Assembly: GCA_902386115.1 (NCBI GenBank)
Contig: CABMHZ010000050.1
Location: 1-36,628, forward strand
DNA from: an uncultured archaeon
GTDB taxonomy: Archaea; Halobacteriota; Methanosarcinia; Methanosarcinales; Methanoperedenaceae
Reading direction: 5' to 3'
Length of the DNA: 36,628 nucleotides
A program made the translations under genes and the position numbers. Positions 15,348 to 23,303 of the stretch are shown one piece after another. The notes beneath the pieces are model-generated. The model did no database searches, was not told where the DNA came from, and was given only the letters and a program-made list of their open reading frames with translations. The number at the start of each line of letters is the position of its first letter. Position 1 is the stretch's first letter.

Positions 15348-17534
15348 ATGTTAAAAACGTCTTACAAAATAGTATTGATTATGAGTTTATTGTTAATTAC
15401 TTTGCCCATATGCATGGCTGAAGAAGCGGTATCCGAAAAGATGGCAGATTGGACACACGCAAAGAGTATCGATGAACAGTCTATTACATGGGTAGGATAT
15501 TATAATACTACGATGAACTGGGGGGACAAGATCGATATAAATGATTGGGCTCTCGGGAATTTTACAATGGAACTGACCGACCTTATGAAGGATGCGACGG
15601 GAAGCAAAATAATCGGCGCCCTTATGACAATTACGGGTGAGAATAAAAAAAGCCAGGTTGCTATAGGCAGTGGTGAATCGCAAACCGTAAACTTCAACAC
15701 ACCGTTCGACAACGAAATGAAAATAAGTGCAACTATTAACGGAGAAAGAACCTGGAGCAGGGAAATTATGCAACCAAATGTATCAGTCCAGGTTTTTCTG
15801 AGAGGTAAACCGGATATTAATCTTTCCTCCAATATTTATACAGAAAATCCCGAATCTGGCACCGATATCAACACAACCGATAATGTAAACTCAAATACAT
15901 TATTTTATATCCAGATTTATATTAATAATATAGGTAATGATACTCTTAGAAATGCTCAACTTGATGTTGACCTTACCAATTTCACAATTCCGCAGGAGCA
16001 ACTATCTGTACAGCGGGGAGGTATGGATTTTAAATACATCGGGCACTCCCTAATCTATAATTTAAATGATTTAAAATTCGATGATTCAAAGAATATTACT
16101 CTTGAAATAGTATCGCCCATGACGCCTGTTAATAAAACTTTTAATATTCCACTAATATTAACAGGCAATGATAATAAAAATGTGGCATATACTTTCCGGT
16201 CAAGCGAACAGTTTGTCGTAACACCGTTTATTGAGATTAAAAAAGAGATAGGCCCTTATTTTAATTATTCAGGCACTGATGTGCTATACGTAGGTGAGTC
16301 ATTCTTTACCGATCTCAACATAAAAAATCATGGGAATCGGGACCTTGCAATTAATTTAACGGATTCTATACCAGATTCTTTTGAATATCAAACAAATGAA
16401 AATAAAAGCCTGAATTGGTCCATAACTATACCTGCTGTATCTTCCCGCACAATAACATATTATATTAAACCAGTAAGATATAAAGAAACCGAAATTATAC
16501 CAAAGGCGACAGCCGTATTTGAATTTGATGGGAAGAAATATGATGTCGTTTCAAATGATATCGAAGTAAAGGTAATAGGGGCAGACGTGTTACTTACCAA
16601 ACATGTAACGATTAATCAGCAAAATTATGGAATCTTGAATGCCACCATTACGATAAATGCCAGGAATCTTGGTGACCAGCGTGTTGTTATCAAAATGAAC
16701 GATACACTTCCGGATAATTCAAGTTTGATAAACGGTACCATTTCAGAGGATAATATATTTCTTGATAACGGGGAGTCGTATAGTTATGCCTATGAAATCT
16801 CAACTCCATTAAGGGAAAGGATAATTCTGCCGCCCGCAAAAGGATATTTCGTGGATTTCAGATCATACATCGAAAAAGATAGCAGCAAAAAGGAGGATTT
16901 CTGGAATAAAATCGAATCAAATCAACCGGTTATCGAGACACGGCAAACTGCACCCGTTATAACACCGGCAAACGTGAGTCAAAAGCCGGAGAATATTACC
17001 CAGCCTTTTGTGAAAAAAGAGGATAGAAGAACAAAACTGGAAATATTAAGGGATTTTATACTTGAACTCATCAGTCCATTCACGGGTAAAACGAAGATAG
17101 AAGAATCCAAACCTGTATCCCGGCAGGCAATCCAGCCAACCGTCAAACGGATAGAAGAGACGCAATCCTCGTTTACATGGACTCTTGGTTGGGAGAGCCA
17201 GGTGAATGCCAATGCCAGCGGCGGAACATGGAAGGCATCGGATACACCGGGTTCAAGGGTGAGTGTGTCTTTTATAGGGACATGCGTGACTTTGCTCTAT
17301 GCTGCAAACCCGGGAGGGGGTATAGCGAATATCGAACTTGATGGAAAAGGTTATCCGGATATCGACATGTATTCGCTTATTCCTGAAAGCGGTATCAAAA
17401 GGACAATAGCCAGTGGCATCGAAAATGCACGGCACACTCTAACTATCACAGTTTCAAATGCCAGAAACCCATCATCATCAAATTCTTTGGTGGTAGTAGA
17501 TGCTGTTGAAATCACTGAGCCAGGTATTACGTAA
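15348..17534 (+). CDS. Large secreted surface protein with DUF11/CARDB-like repeats and a C-terminal lectin-like domain
   Basis: A 728-residue exported protein with a signal peptide (about 1-24, ending ICMA). The middle (about 165-540) holds several Ig-like beta-sandwich repeats of the kind found in DUF11/CARDB proteins (NNIGNDTLRNAQL, DLNIKNHGNRDLAINLTDSI, TINARNLGDQRVVIKMNDTL). A Pro/Thr-rich charged linker follows at about 540-610. The last 120 residues (ASGGTWKASDTPGSRVSV... ANIELDGKGY... RHTLTITVSNARNP...VVVDAVEI) resemble a beta-sandwich often appended to sugar-binding exoproteins. There is no heme motif, C-terminal membrane anchor or visible sorting signal. Many N-glycosylation sequons occur. 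The start is ATG 15348, 4 bp after the cytochrome stop. It is likely a scaffold for the co-transcribed cytochromes (inference). Confidence 0.8.
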   Translation: MLKTSYKIVLIMSLLLITLPICMAEEAVSEKMADWTHAKSIDEQSITWVGYYNTTMNWGDKIDINDWALGNFTMELTDLMKDATGSKIIGALMTITGENKKSQVAIGSGESQTVNFNTPFDNEMKISATINGERTWSREIMQPNVSVQVFLRGKPDINLSSNIYTENPESGTDINTTDNVNSNTLFYIQIYINNIGNDTLRNAQLDVDLTNFTIPQEQLSVQRGGMDFKYIGHSLIYNLNDLKFDDSKNITLEIVSPMTPVNKTFNIPLILTGNDNKNVAYTFRSSEQFVVTPFIEIKKEIGPYFNYSGTDVLYVGESFFTDLNIKNHGNRDLAINLTDSIPDSFEYQTNENKSLNWSITIPAVSSRTITYYIKPVRYKETEIIPKATAVFEFDGKKYDVVSNDIEVKVIGADVLLTKHVTINQQNYGILNATITINARNLGDQRVVIKMNDTLPDNSSLINGTISEDNIFLDNGESYSYAYEISTPLRERIILPPAKGYFVDFRSYIEKDSSKKEDFWNKIESNQPVIETRQTAPVITPANVSQKPENITQPFVKKEDRRTKLEILRDFILELISPFTGKTKIEESKPVSRQAIQPTVKRIEETQSSFTWTLGWESQVNANASGGTWKASDTPGSRVSVSFIGTCVTLLYAANPGGGIANIELDGKGYPDIDMYSLIPESGIKRTIASGIENARHTLTITVSNARNPSSSNSLVVVDAVEITEPGIT

Positions 17535-17610
17535 CCAGAAGAAGACATTTATATATTAAACAAAAAATGAGAAAGAATGTAAACTAAAGGCTTTTGTTGT
17601 GGATCAGCGT

Positions 17611-17637
17611 AGCTCTCCCGGGGCTTTTATTTTATTT
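17611..17637 (+). terminator. Possible terminator after the surface-protein operon
   Basis: AGCTC (17611-17615) can pair with GGGCT (17621-17625), with one G-T pair, and is followed by a T-rich run. The position, about 75 bp after the stop, is suitable. The stem is short. Confidence 0.35.
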
Positions 17638-17787
17638 TAACGCCTTTCAGGTACTTTAAAATTTTTTGGTTGTGTATTATCGATAAGCTGAATTCAGCTA
17701 TTCTGGCTTTTCTTCCATGTTTTTTTGAGATCCAGGGATAAAAATATACGTTTAAAATGATATTACCATAAAGGAGAATAAGAGAAA

Positions 17788-18498
17788 ATGGCTTCAGTAC
17801 CAGAGCATTATGAGAGTCTATTGTCCGGGTTTTATACATGGATGTCCGGTGGTGCTTCACCTAAAATAGAAGAAAACCGGCAATTTTTTGCAATGCACAA
17901 GATTGTTCCTCGTCTTTCAAAAACGGCTGTTGATCTGGGTTCGGGTCCGGGTTTTCAAAGTATCCCCCTTGCAGAAAAAGGATTTAAGGTGATATCGTTT
18001 GATCTAAGCCAAAAATTACTTGACGAACTTGAAAACAGTAAAAATCAATTGGACATAATCACGATTCATGATGATATCGTTAATTTTTCAACGCATCTCT
18101 CAAATCCGGTTGAACTGATAGTTTGTATGGGAGATACGCTGACACACCTGGAATCATTTGATAAGGCGGACTCACTATTTAAAGAAGTTCATGCGGTGCT
18201 TGAAAAGGATGGGCGTTTTGTGATGACATTCCGGGACCTGACAACACCGATGAAAGAGTTAGATCGATTTATTCCGGTTAAAAGCGATGAAAATACCATT
18301 TTTACATGTTTTCTTGAATATGAAAATCAGCATGTTAAGGTTCATGACCTAGTTTATACGAAAGATAATGGAGTATGGACATTTAAAAAGAGTTTTTACC
18401 GCAAACTCAGGATCCCGATGGAGTGGGTTACGGAACGACTTGGCAATATTGGATTTCAAATAGAGATATCAGAAAATGCCAGAGGATTAATAACGTAA
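17788..18498 (+). CDS. Class I SAM-dependent methyltransferase
   Basis: A 236-residue protein with the S-adenosylmethionine-binding fold. Motif I is AVDLGSGPGFQSIPLAEKG (about 47-65), the acidic end of strand 2 is ISFDLSQ (about 70-76), and the motif IV region is ELIVCMGDTLTHL. The second half forms a substrate cap with no specific signature I can name, so the methyl acceptor is unknown. A good Shine-Dalgarno AAGGAG at 17771-17776 supports the ATG. A nitroreductase gene follows after 46 bp in the same direction, so the two may form a small unit. Nothing is truncated. Confidence 0.88.
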   Translation: MASVPEHYESLLSGFYTWMSGGASPKIEENRQFFAMHKIVPRLSKTAVDLGSGPGFQSIPLAEKGFKVISFDLSQKLLDELENSKNQLDIITIHDDIVNFSTHLSNPVELIVCMGDTLTHLESFDKADSLFKEVHAVLEKDGRFVMTFRDLTTPMKELDRFIPVKSDENTIFTCFLEYENQHVKVHDLVYTKDNGVWTFKKSFYRKLRIPMEWVTERLGNIGFQIEISENARGLIT

Positions 18499-18544
18499 TA
18501 GCAAGAAAATGATAACAAGAATAAATTTGTATGGAGTGAGATAA

Positions 18545-19066
18545 ATGGATGTAAGCAAAGCAATCCGGTCACGACGAAGTATACGTGCGTATGATTCCCG
18601 TGAAGTGGAAGAGAGTAAACTGTTGAGAATACTTGATGCAGGCAGGCTTTCTCCGTCTGCGGGGAACCGCCAGGAACGAAGATTTGTGGTTGTAAAAGAT
18701 GCCAGGAAACGACAATTGCTTTCCGAGGCTGCAAGGAACCAGAAATTTGTGGCTGAAGCGCCCATAGTAATTGCAGCCTGTTCGGTTGAAACGGAATATG
18801 TAATGGCATGCGGACAGCCGGCTTATCCGATAGACACCGCTATTGCAGTAGACCATATGACCCTTCAGGCAGTCGAAGATGGACTTGGCACCTGCTGGAT
18901 AGGTGCGTTCGATGAAAAAAAAGTCAGGGAAATATTGAATATACCGGATAATGTGAGAGTGGTCCAGCTTCTGGTTCTCGGGTATCCATCATCTGTACCA
19001 TCCCCCACATCGCGAAAAAGTCTTGATGAGATAGTGATGCGGGAGAAATGGGGAATTAAGAATTAA
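18545..19066 (+). CDS. Nitroreductase-family flavoprotein
   Basis: A 173-residue FMN-binding protein. The N-terminal AIRSRRSIRAYDSREVE is the family's flavin phosphate-binding start, and RLSPSAGNRQERRFVVV matches the next conserved block. GTCWIGAFDEKKVREILNIP and QLLVLGYPS are the standard C-terminal blocks. Relatives reduce nitro compounds, quinones or flavins with NAD(P)H, or act in cofactor metabolism, so the substrate cannot be given. It is at the short end of the family. A GGAGTGA at 18534-18540 is placed just before the ATG. Probably co-expressed with the methyltransferase upstream. Confidence 0.9.
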   Translation: MDVSKAIRSRRSIRAYDSREVEESKLLRILDAGRLSPSAGNRQERRFVVVKDARKRQLLSEAARNQKFVAEAPIVIAACSVETEYVMACGQPAYPIDTAIAVDHMTLQAVEDGLGTCWIGAFDEKKVREILNIPDNVRVVQLLVLGYPSSVPSPTSRKSLDEIVMREKWGIKN

Positions 19067-19218
19067 ACAACAAAGAGCAATAGATAGCCCCTGCTTCCAC
19101 CGTGAAGTATATTCGCTCAAAAAAGTTTTTTCCCCAAAACAATTTTTATCAACCTTAGCCTTATATTGGTAGAAAGCATTATCGTCAGTTCACTGTTACA
19201 GGCACGAAGTGATTCAAA

Positions 19219-19983
19219 TTGTGGAGAAATGTTCTCTCGGACGAAGGAAAAAAAATCGCAAAAAACGCTGAGAGAGCCCAGGCATCTGGCGATCAAAGGC
19301 TCGCAAGAGAGCTGTACCTGAAAGCCATTTCAAAGTTCGTGCAGGCGACCGAGATATCAGGGGATTTTAGTGAGGTCAGTGTTTTACGAAGTCTTGTAAG
19401 TTATTATAATGAACGAGTCAAGGCGCTTGATGATGAATTATCCTGTGATCCGGTATTGGAATCCGTGGCGTTCATGCCTGAGAAAAAACAAACACATGAC
19501 ATAGAGATAACCGAACTTCTCAGTGGAAGCGGTGTTGAGGGGGCAGTATTCGGAGCGGTTCTCGGTATTGCGATTGAGATAAGCCTCGAAGGAAGAGAGG
19601 GGCATGCAATTGGTACAGCCTTTATTATAGGGGATGCAGCGAGTGTCATGGCGCGCTCAAGGCAGCTCGTGCTGAACCCGTTCGAGGGGCACAGCAGGGA
19701 TAAAAGAAAACTGACAGACCCGGATATCAGGGATAATATCAAGGAGTTCGCGCAGCTTGACGGGATTTTCGTTGTTTCAGGGGACGGCGTGGTGGAAGCT
19801 GCGGGAAGGTATATCACTATGGATACCGGGGGGGTAAAATTACCGGGGGGACTGGGGACAAGACATTCATCGGTCGCAGCTATCACGCATGCGACAAAGG
19901 CGATAGGGGTAGTGGTGTCCCAGAGCGGCGGGGTGATCAGGATATTTAAGGATGGGAAGATTGCGGCAACGGTAAAGCCTTAG
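19219..19983 (+). CDS. dacZ: Diadenylate cyclase (c-di-AMP synthase) with a helical N-terminal domain
   Basis: Residues about 95-254 match the DisA_N/DAC domain that joins two ATP into cyclic di-AMP. Visible blocks are GREGHAIGTAFIIGD (126-139), NPFEGHSRD, LDGIFVVSGDGVVEAAGRY (180-198) and GTRHSSVAAITHATKAIGV (213-231). The usual DGA motif reads DGI (181-183) and RHR reads RHS (215-217), as in some distant members, so activity is likely but not certain. Residues 1-85 form a helical region (KNAERAQASGDQRLARELYLKAISKFVQA) that resembles an MIT- or TPR-like hairpin, not the pyruvate-kinase-like domain I expected from archaeal DacZ. The only standard in-frame start after the upstream stop is TTG 19219. 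In archaea c-di-AMP is linked to osmotic control. The 3' end overlaps an antisense toxin gene. Confidence 0.85.
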   Translation: MWRNVLSDEGKKIAKNAERAQASGDQRLARELYLKAISKFVQATEISGDFSEVSVLRSLVSYYNERVKALDDELSCDPVLESVAFMPEKKQTHDIEITELLSGSGVEGAVFGAVLGIAIEISLEGREGHAIGTAFIIGDAASVMARSRQLVLNPFEGHSRDKRKLTDPDIRDNIKEFAQLDGIFVVSGDGVVEAAGRYITMDTGGVKLPGGLGTRHSSVAAITHATKAIGVVVSQSGGVIRIFKDGKIAATVKP

Positions 19984-20616
19984 GCAATAAAGATCAACGA
20001 ATTTCTCTCCAAGAAATCCTGTATCAATATCTCTCCCGCCATGCACAGGGTCGATAAGTGCAATAATATCTGCGTAATCTTTTATGCGCTTTGACCTTTC
20101 CCAATCTATATCAATACTTCTCCCGTGTTCTATTCGATGTGTCCTATCCCATGAGGCTTTTAATTTTAAAAGCATTAGCATGGATCTCGTAGGAACAACA
20201 GCAGAAATCCTTCCTCGAATTCCTTTAATTACTGTTTGCTCTTTTGGTATCTTGAAATCTAATTTTTCTTCTCTACCTACGAATGTATATCTTTCGCGTT
20301 TAACGAAATCTATTATTATTTCTCCGTATTCGGTCATTTTTGAAATTGTATTGAAACCTCCATCCAATTCGTATGATCCATAGTTGCGGAGCTTTTTCAA
20401 ATAATATTTCAAATCGCTTTTCATTTCACTATTTGTTACTAAATCAATATCCACCGAACCATACCATGGATTATAAGCGTCTACAGCCCATCCTCCTATA
20501 AGAATTGTCTTTGGATTTTCAGACGTTTCTCCACGTCGTTTAACACATTTTAAAATAAATTCGAGTTCTTCAATAGATTTTTCAATTATCTGTGGATTTA
20601 TGTTATATTGAGGCAT
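19867..20616 (-). CDS. AbiEii-like nucleotidyltransferase toxin (type IV TA), 3' end atypical
   Basis: A 249-residue protein with a nucleotidyltransferase core: ILIGGWAVDAY (about 38-48) then YGSVDIDLV (52-60), the GG...S.D.D pattern that binds metal and NTP. The region KLKASWDRTHRIEHGRS...KRIKDYADIIALID matches the helical half of AbiEii/MNT-like proteins. AbiE toxins block growth, and some do so by modifying tRNA. The start overlaps the antitoxin stop by 14 bp, so the two are coupled. The last 35-40 residues (after about EKFVDLYC) are read antisense to the end of the diadenylate cyclase gene and are rich in Arg, Cys and His. This suggests the true C-terminus was lost and the frame now runs into its neighbour. 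Confidence 0.75.
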   Translation of the reverse strand: MPQYNINPQIIEKSIEELEFILKCVKRRGETSENPKTILIGGWAVDAYNPWYGSVDIDLVTNSEMKSDLKYYLKKLRNYGSYELDGGFNTISKMTEYGEIIIDFVKRERYTFVGREEKLDFKIPKEQTVIKGIRGRISAVVPTRSMLMLLKLKASWDRTHRIEHGRSIDIDWERSKRIKDYADIIALIDPVHGGRDIDTGFLGEKFVDLYCLRLYRCRNLPILKYPDHPAALGHHYPYRLCRMRDSCDR

Positions 20617-21607
20617 ATTTATCTACTAGTGCTTTTGTAATATCCCGTCCACTGTATCCTAATCCAGCCAAATCCAGCAAGGTTTGACCGGGAGGAACAA
20701 CTTGAACACTTTCTTTTTCTCTTACATCATAGAAAATGTCTCTATCTGGCGCATAGATTCGCACTTTTATACCCTGCCTTTCAGCTTTGAACGTCTTAAT
20801 GAAGAAATCAATTTCTTTTCTTTCAAGATATAGATATACTGTATCATATCTAATAGCGTAGCCGGTATATAATCCTCCGGCAGTGTAGCTTGTAAAAGCG
20901 AATTTAATCCTTTTATTCTTTAACATATAAGTCAAATTCTGAGCAGCCTTAAAAGCATCATCGTATTCGATGTTGATTTCCCCAACGAACAGATTCTCGA
21001 AAGGTCTTTCCCAGCCAATGCCATTCAGTAATTTATTGATATCAGAGAAGGTAACATAATTTCCCTTTTTTGTCACAATTCCCTGACTTATTAAACTCTG
21101 GATTGTAGCATAAGCCCAACCATATGATACTTTTTCCAAAAGAGATAACTGCCTTATAGACGTCATTTTTTCTTTCAAGAGCCTGGTGATTATTTTCCAT
21201 GATTTTTCTGATGTTATTTTGATTTTGTTTGGAAAATAATCATATTGATGGGTTGCAATCCCGATATTATGAGGAATCGGAACTAATTTAATACCTAGCT
21301 GATTTGCAATCTCTTCTACGATAGGTGGAATAATCTTGCTTGCGATGACGAGAGAGATATTAGATATATCTTTTTCCTGTTTTTTCAGGAGTTCTTTTAA
21401 CAAAACTAATCGTGCAATTGAATCGACTCTTACTTTGGACTTTATCTCAATGAAGTATTTAATAGCGTTATCTTCTATTACTAAATCCACTTCTATAGGA
21501 CTCCATGCCTTCTTAGAAATAGGTTCTTTTATGACAACGGCACTATCGCTCAAATTTAGGGTTGTACGGATTATTTCAATAAGTGCCTGATTTTCTGGAT
21601 TATCCAT
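20603..21607 (-). CDS. AbiEi-like antitoxin/transcription factor with nuclease-like N-terminus (type IV TA)
   Basis: A 334-residue protein. The N-terminal 115 residues contain IEVDLVIEDNAIKYFIEIKSK (about 38-58), an E..D...(E)xK layout like a restriction-endonuclease fold. Next is a winged helix (about 150-185, SIRQLSLLEKVSYGWAYATIQSLISQGIV). The C-terminal half (FAFTSYTAGGLYTGYAIRYDTVYLYL) matches AbiEi antitoxins that regulate their own promoter. The toxin gene follows with a 14-bp overlap. A TATA box (21634-21643) is about 31 nt before the ATG, so the mRNA is probably leaderless. Repeats next to that box look like the binding site. The end, SGRDITKALVDKYASI, is intact. The pair is compact and AT-rich compared with its neighbours, consistent with acquisition. 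Confidence 0.78.
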   Translation of the reverse strand: MDNPENQALIEIIRTTLNLSDSAVVIKEPISKKAWSPIEVDLVIEDNAIKYFIEIKSKVRVDSIARLVLLKELLKKQEKDISNISLVIASKIIPPIVEEIANQLGIKLVPIPHNIGIATHQYDYFPNKIKITSEKSWKIITRLLKEKMTSIRQLSLLEKVSYGWAYATIQSLISQGIVTKKGNYVTFSDINKLLNGIGWERPFENLFVGEINIEYDDAFKAAQNLTYMLKNKRIKFAFTSYTAGGLYTGYAIRYDTVYLYLERKEIDFFIKTFKAERQGIKVRIYAPDRDIFYDVREKESVQVVPPGQTLLDLAGLGYSGRDITKALVDKYASI

Positions 21608-21633
21608 GATTTTATTATCTGTATATACTGATA

Positions 21634-21699
21634 TGTATATAAAGTTATCAGTGATATATACTATTGTATAATGATAACTATTTGAAGTTATCAGTGATA
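21634..21699 (-). promoter_or_regulatory. Promoter and operator-like repeats of the AbiE pair
   Basis: On the minus strand a TATA box lies at 21643-21634. AAGTTATCAGTGATA occurs twice in direct orientation (21642-21656 and 21685-21699). Between them, TGATAACT (21672-21679) forms an inverted repeat with AGTTATCA (21686-21693) across a 6-nt gap. The first copy touches the TATA box, so a bound protein would block initiation. AbiEi proteins are known to bind inverted repeats upstream of their own operon. Confidence 0.65.
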
Positions 21700-21736
21700 A
21701 TTAAAGTATAATGATTATAAAGGGTTATTTGGGTGT

Positions 21737-23173
21737 TTATTTATTCATCTTCTCCAGCCGCTCCATTACCCCATCATAAAACCTGCACCACTCGTCAAAC
21801 CCGCATCCAGAATTCCACGGCATGGCTGCCCTGAAATCCCTGACAAGGTCGAAATATTCCTGCGGGAACCACGGCGCCTTGAAATCGAACTGGTCAAAGT
21901 CGCCCCAGTCTGCAAGCGTGTCAAGCGGTCTTAATCCGCATTCTACCGCAGTTTTGTAGAGGGGAGTATTTGGATATGGTGTGAAAAACGAAAGCAGTAC
22001 ATCCAGGTGTTCAAGCCTTTCCCCGTAAGCGCAGATGAGCGCATGAATTTCCTTGAAATTGCTTCTTACCTCGTTCTTTACGTCCATCCCCGGTATCCCC
22101 ACCATGAAAGAACCGCGGATATCGATATCGTTCTTCAAGCACTTCTCTGTGCACGTCCTTATCTGGCTTACCTTTGAAGCCTTGTTCATGATGTCAAGCG
22201 CCTCCTGGAGACCGCTTTCAAACCCGAAAAAGACCTCGCATATGCCTGCTTTGCGGCAGAGCGAAATTATGTTATCCTCGATGCGTGAAAAATGTTCCAT
22301 CCTGGCATTGACACTGGTAAGGCGGATGCCCAGGTCCTTCTCTATCAGAATGTCACACAGCGCCTTTACTCTCTTAACATTCAGGAAGAAATCGCTGTCC
22401 CGTATCATGAAAGTGTCGATGTTATACGTTTTTGCAAGGTGTTCCATCTCCATGACAGCTTTTTCGGGCGCAAGTCCTGACCAGCGCCTCCCGCAGAACA
22501 CGGGCTCGGAGCAGAAACTGCACCCTGAAGCACAGCCCTGGCTCAGGTAATAATCTATACATCGTGAGCCGGATTTGTAACCTTTTACATGGCGCTCCAC
22601 ATCTATCATATCATAAGGGATGGGAGGAAAATCATTTATGTCTGAAAATTTCCTGTCCGGGTTATGAATGATACGGCTCCCGTCTTTATACGATACGCCG
22701 GGTATCCCGCCAACTGAACCCTTTTCGCCGAGCCTTTGAACGACTTCCCTGAATGTGAGTTCGCCCTGTCCCCTTATGACAATATCCACAAAAGGACTCT
22801 CAAGGGTCTGTCCCGGCTCTGAAGAAGGGTGGTAACCGCCCCATATGACAGGCAGATCTGGATATTGCTCTTTGACCGCCCCGCAAACATCGATCCCGTC
22901 ACGGATCTGGTAGCATGTCATGCTGCTCACAGCAAGGCACAGGGCATTATCGCATGCTTCAAGCACCATTTCCCTGTAATCATTATCCACCACTGCATTG
23001 ATGATCCTGACATCGAACCTGTCCCTGACCATACGCGAAAGTGCAAGAAGGGACAACGGCACATTCACCAGAGGCACCTGGAGGGACGTTGTTTTCTTGT
23101 TGATCTGGGCAACAGGATGTTTTACAGGCATCGGGTTAAACATTACGATGTTTTTTTTGTTTTTGGGGTTCAT
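21737..23173 (-). CDS. B12-binding-type radical SAM protein
   Basis: A 478-residue enzyme of the BchE/P-methylase-like class. The N-terminal 180 residues have the cobalamin-binding fold (LPVIWGGYHPSSEPGQTL, DIVIRGQGELTFREV) but no DxHxxG motif, so B12, if bound, would be base-off without that His. The radical SAM cluster motif is CASGCSFC (Cys214, 218, 221), followed by the barrel (DTFMIRDSDFFLNVKRVKAL; VFFGFESGLQEAL; GSFMVGIPG). The C-terminal 90 residues include a Trp-rich region and two Cys. The substrate is unknown; relatives include hopanoid methylases and cyclases. It has its own ATG (23173), with no tightly linked partner gene. An operator-like palindrome lies in the divergent region upstream. 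Confidence 0.9.
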   Translation of the reverse strand: MNPKNKKNIVMFNPMPVKHPVAQINKKTTSLQVPLVNVPLSLLALSRMVRDRFDVRIINAVVDNDYREMVLEACDNALCLAVSSMTCYQIRDGIDVCGAVKEQYPDLPVIWGGYHPSSEPGQTLESPFVDIVIRGQGELTFREVVQRLGEKGSVGGIPGVSYKDGSRIIHNPDRKFSDINDFPPIPYDMIDVERHVKGYKSGSRCIDYYLSQGCASGCSFCSEPVFCGRRWSGLAPEKAVMEMEHLAKTYNIDTFMIRDSDFFLNVKRVKALCDILIEKDLGIRLTSVNARMEHFSRIEDNIISLCRKAGICEVFFGFESGLQEALDIMNKASKVSQIRTCTEKCLKNDIDIRGSFMVGIPGMDVKNEVRSNFKEIHALICAYGERLEHLDVLLSFFTPYPNTPLYKTAVECGLRPLDTLADWGDFDQFDFKAPWFPQEYFDLVRDFRAAMPWNSGCGFDEWCRFYDGVMERLEKMNK

Positions 23174-23253
23174 CCGCCATCATGGACATCACCATTCTAT
23201 TTTAGCTTTTTTAATCGGGGTAATACAAAAATGACCCGAAACCTTTATTATAA

Positions 23254-23278
23254 TATGATGATAATGATTAGTATCATA
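23254..23278. promoter_or_regulatory. Palindrome between divergent genes, possible operator
   Basis: TATGAT (23254-23259) and ATCATA (23273-23278) are inverted, and inside them TGATA (23259-23263) faces TATCA (23272-23276). The sequence resembles a spaced Fur/DtxR-type metal-regulator site, but resemblance is all that is seen. It sits between the radical SAM gene and the small membrane protein gene. Confidence 0.35.
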
Positions 23279-23303
23279 CTATAATTTTGGGGATAGGTCA
23301 GTT

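Noticed and set aside
17615-17625. CTCCCGGGGCT identical to the 3' end of tRNA-Thr (3460-3470), as if an integration attachment site
   Set aside because: Only 11 bp match, the sequence is a GC-rich near-palindrome, and no integrase gene lies between the two sites.
17627-17860. 77-codon minus-strand open frame
   Set aside because: It overlaps the methyltransferase start and has no ribosome site or family features.
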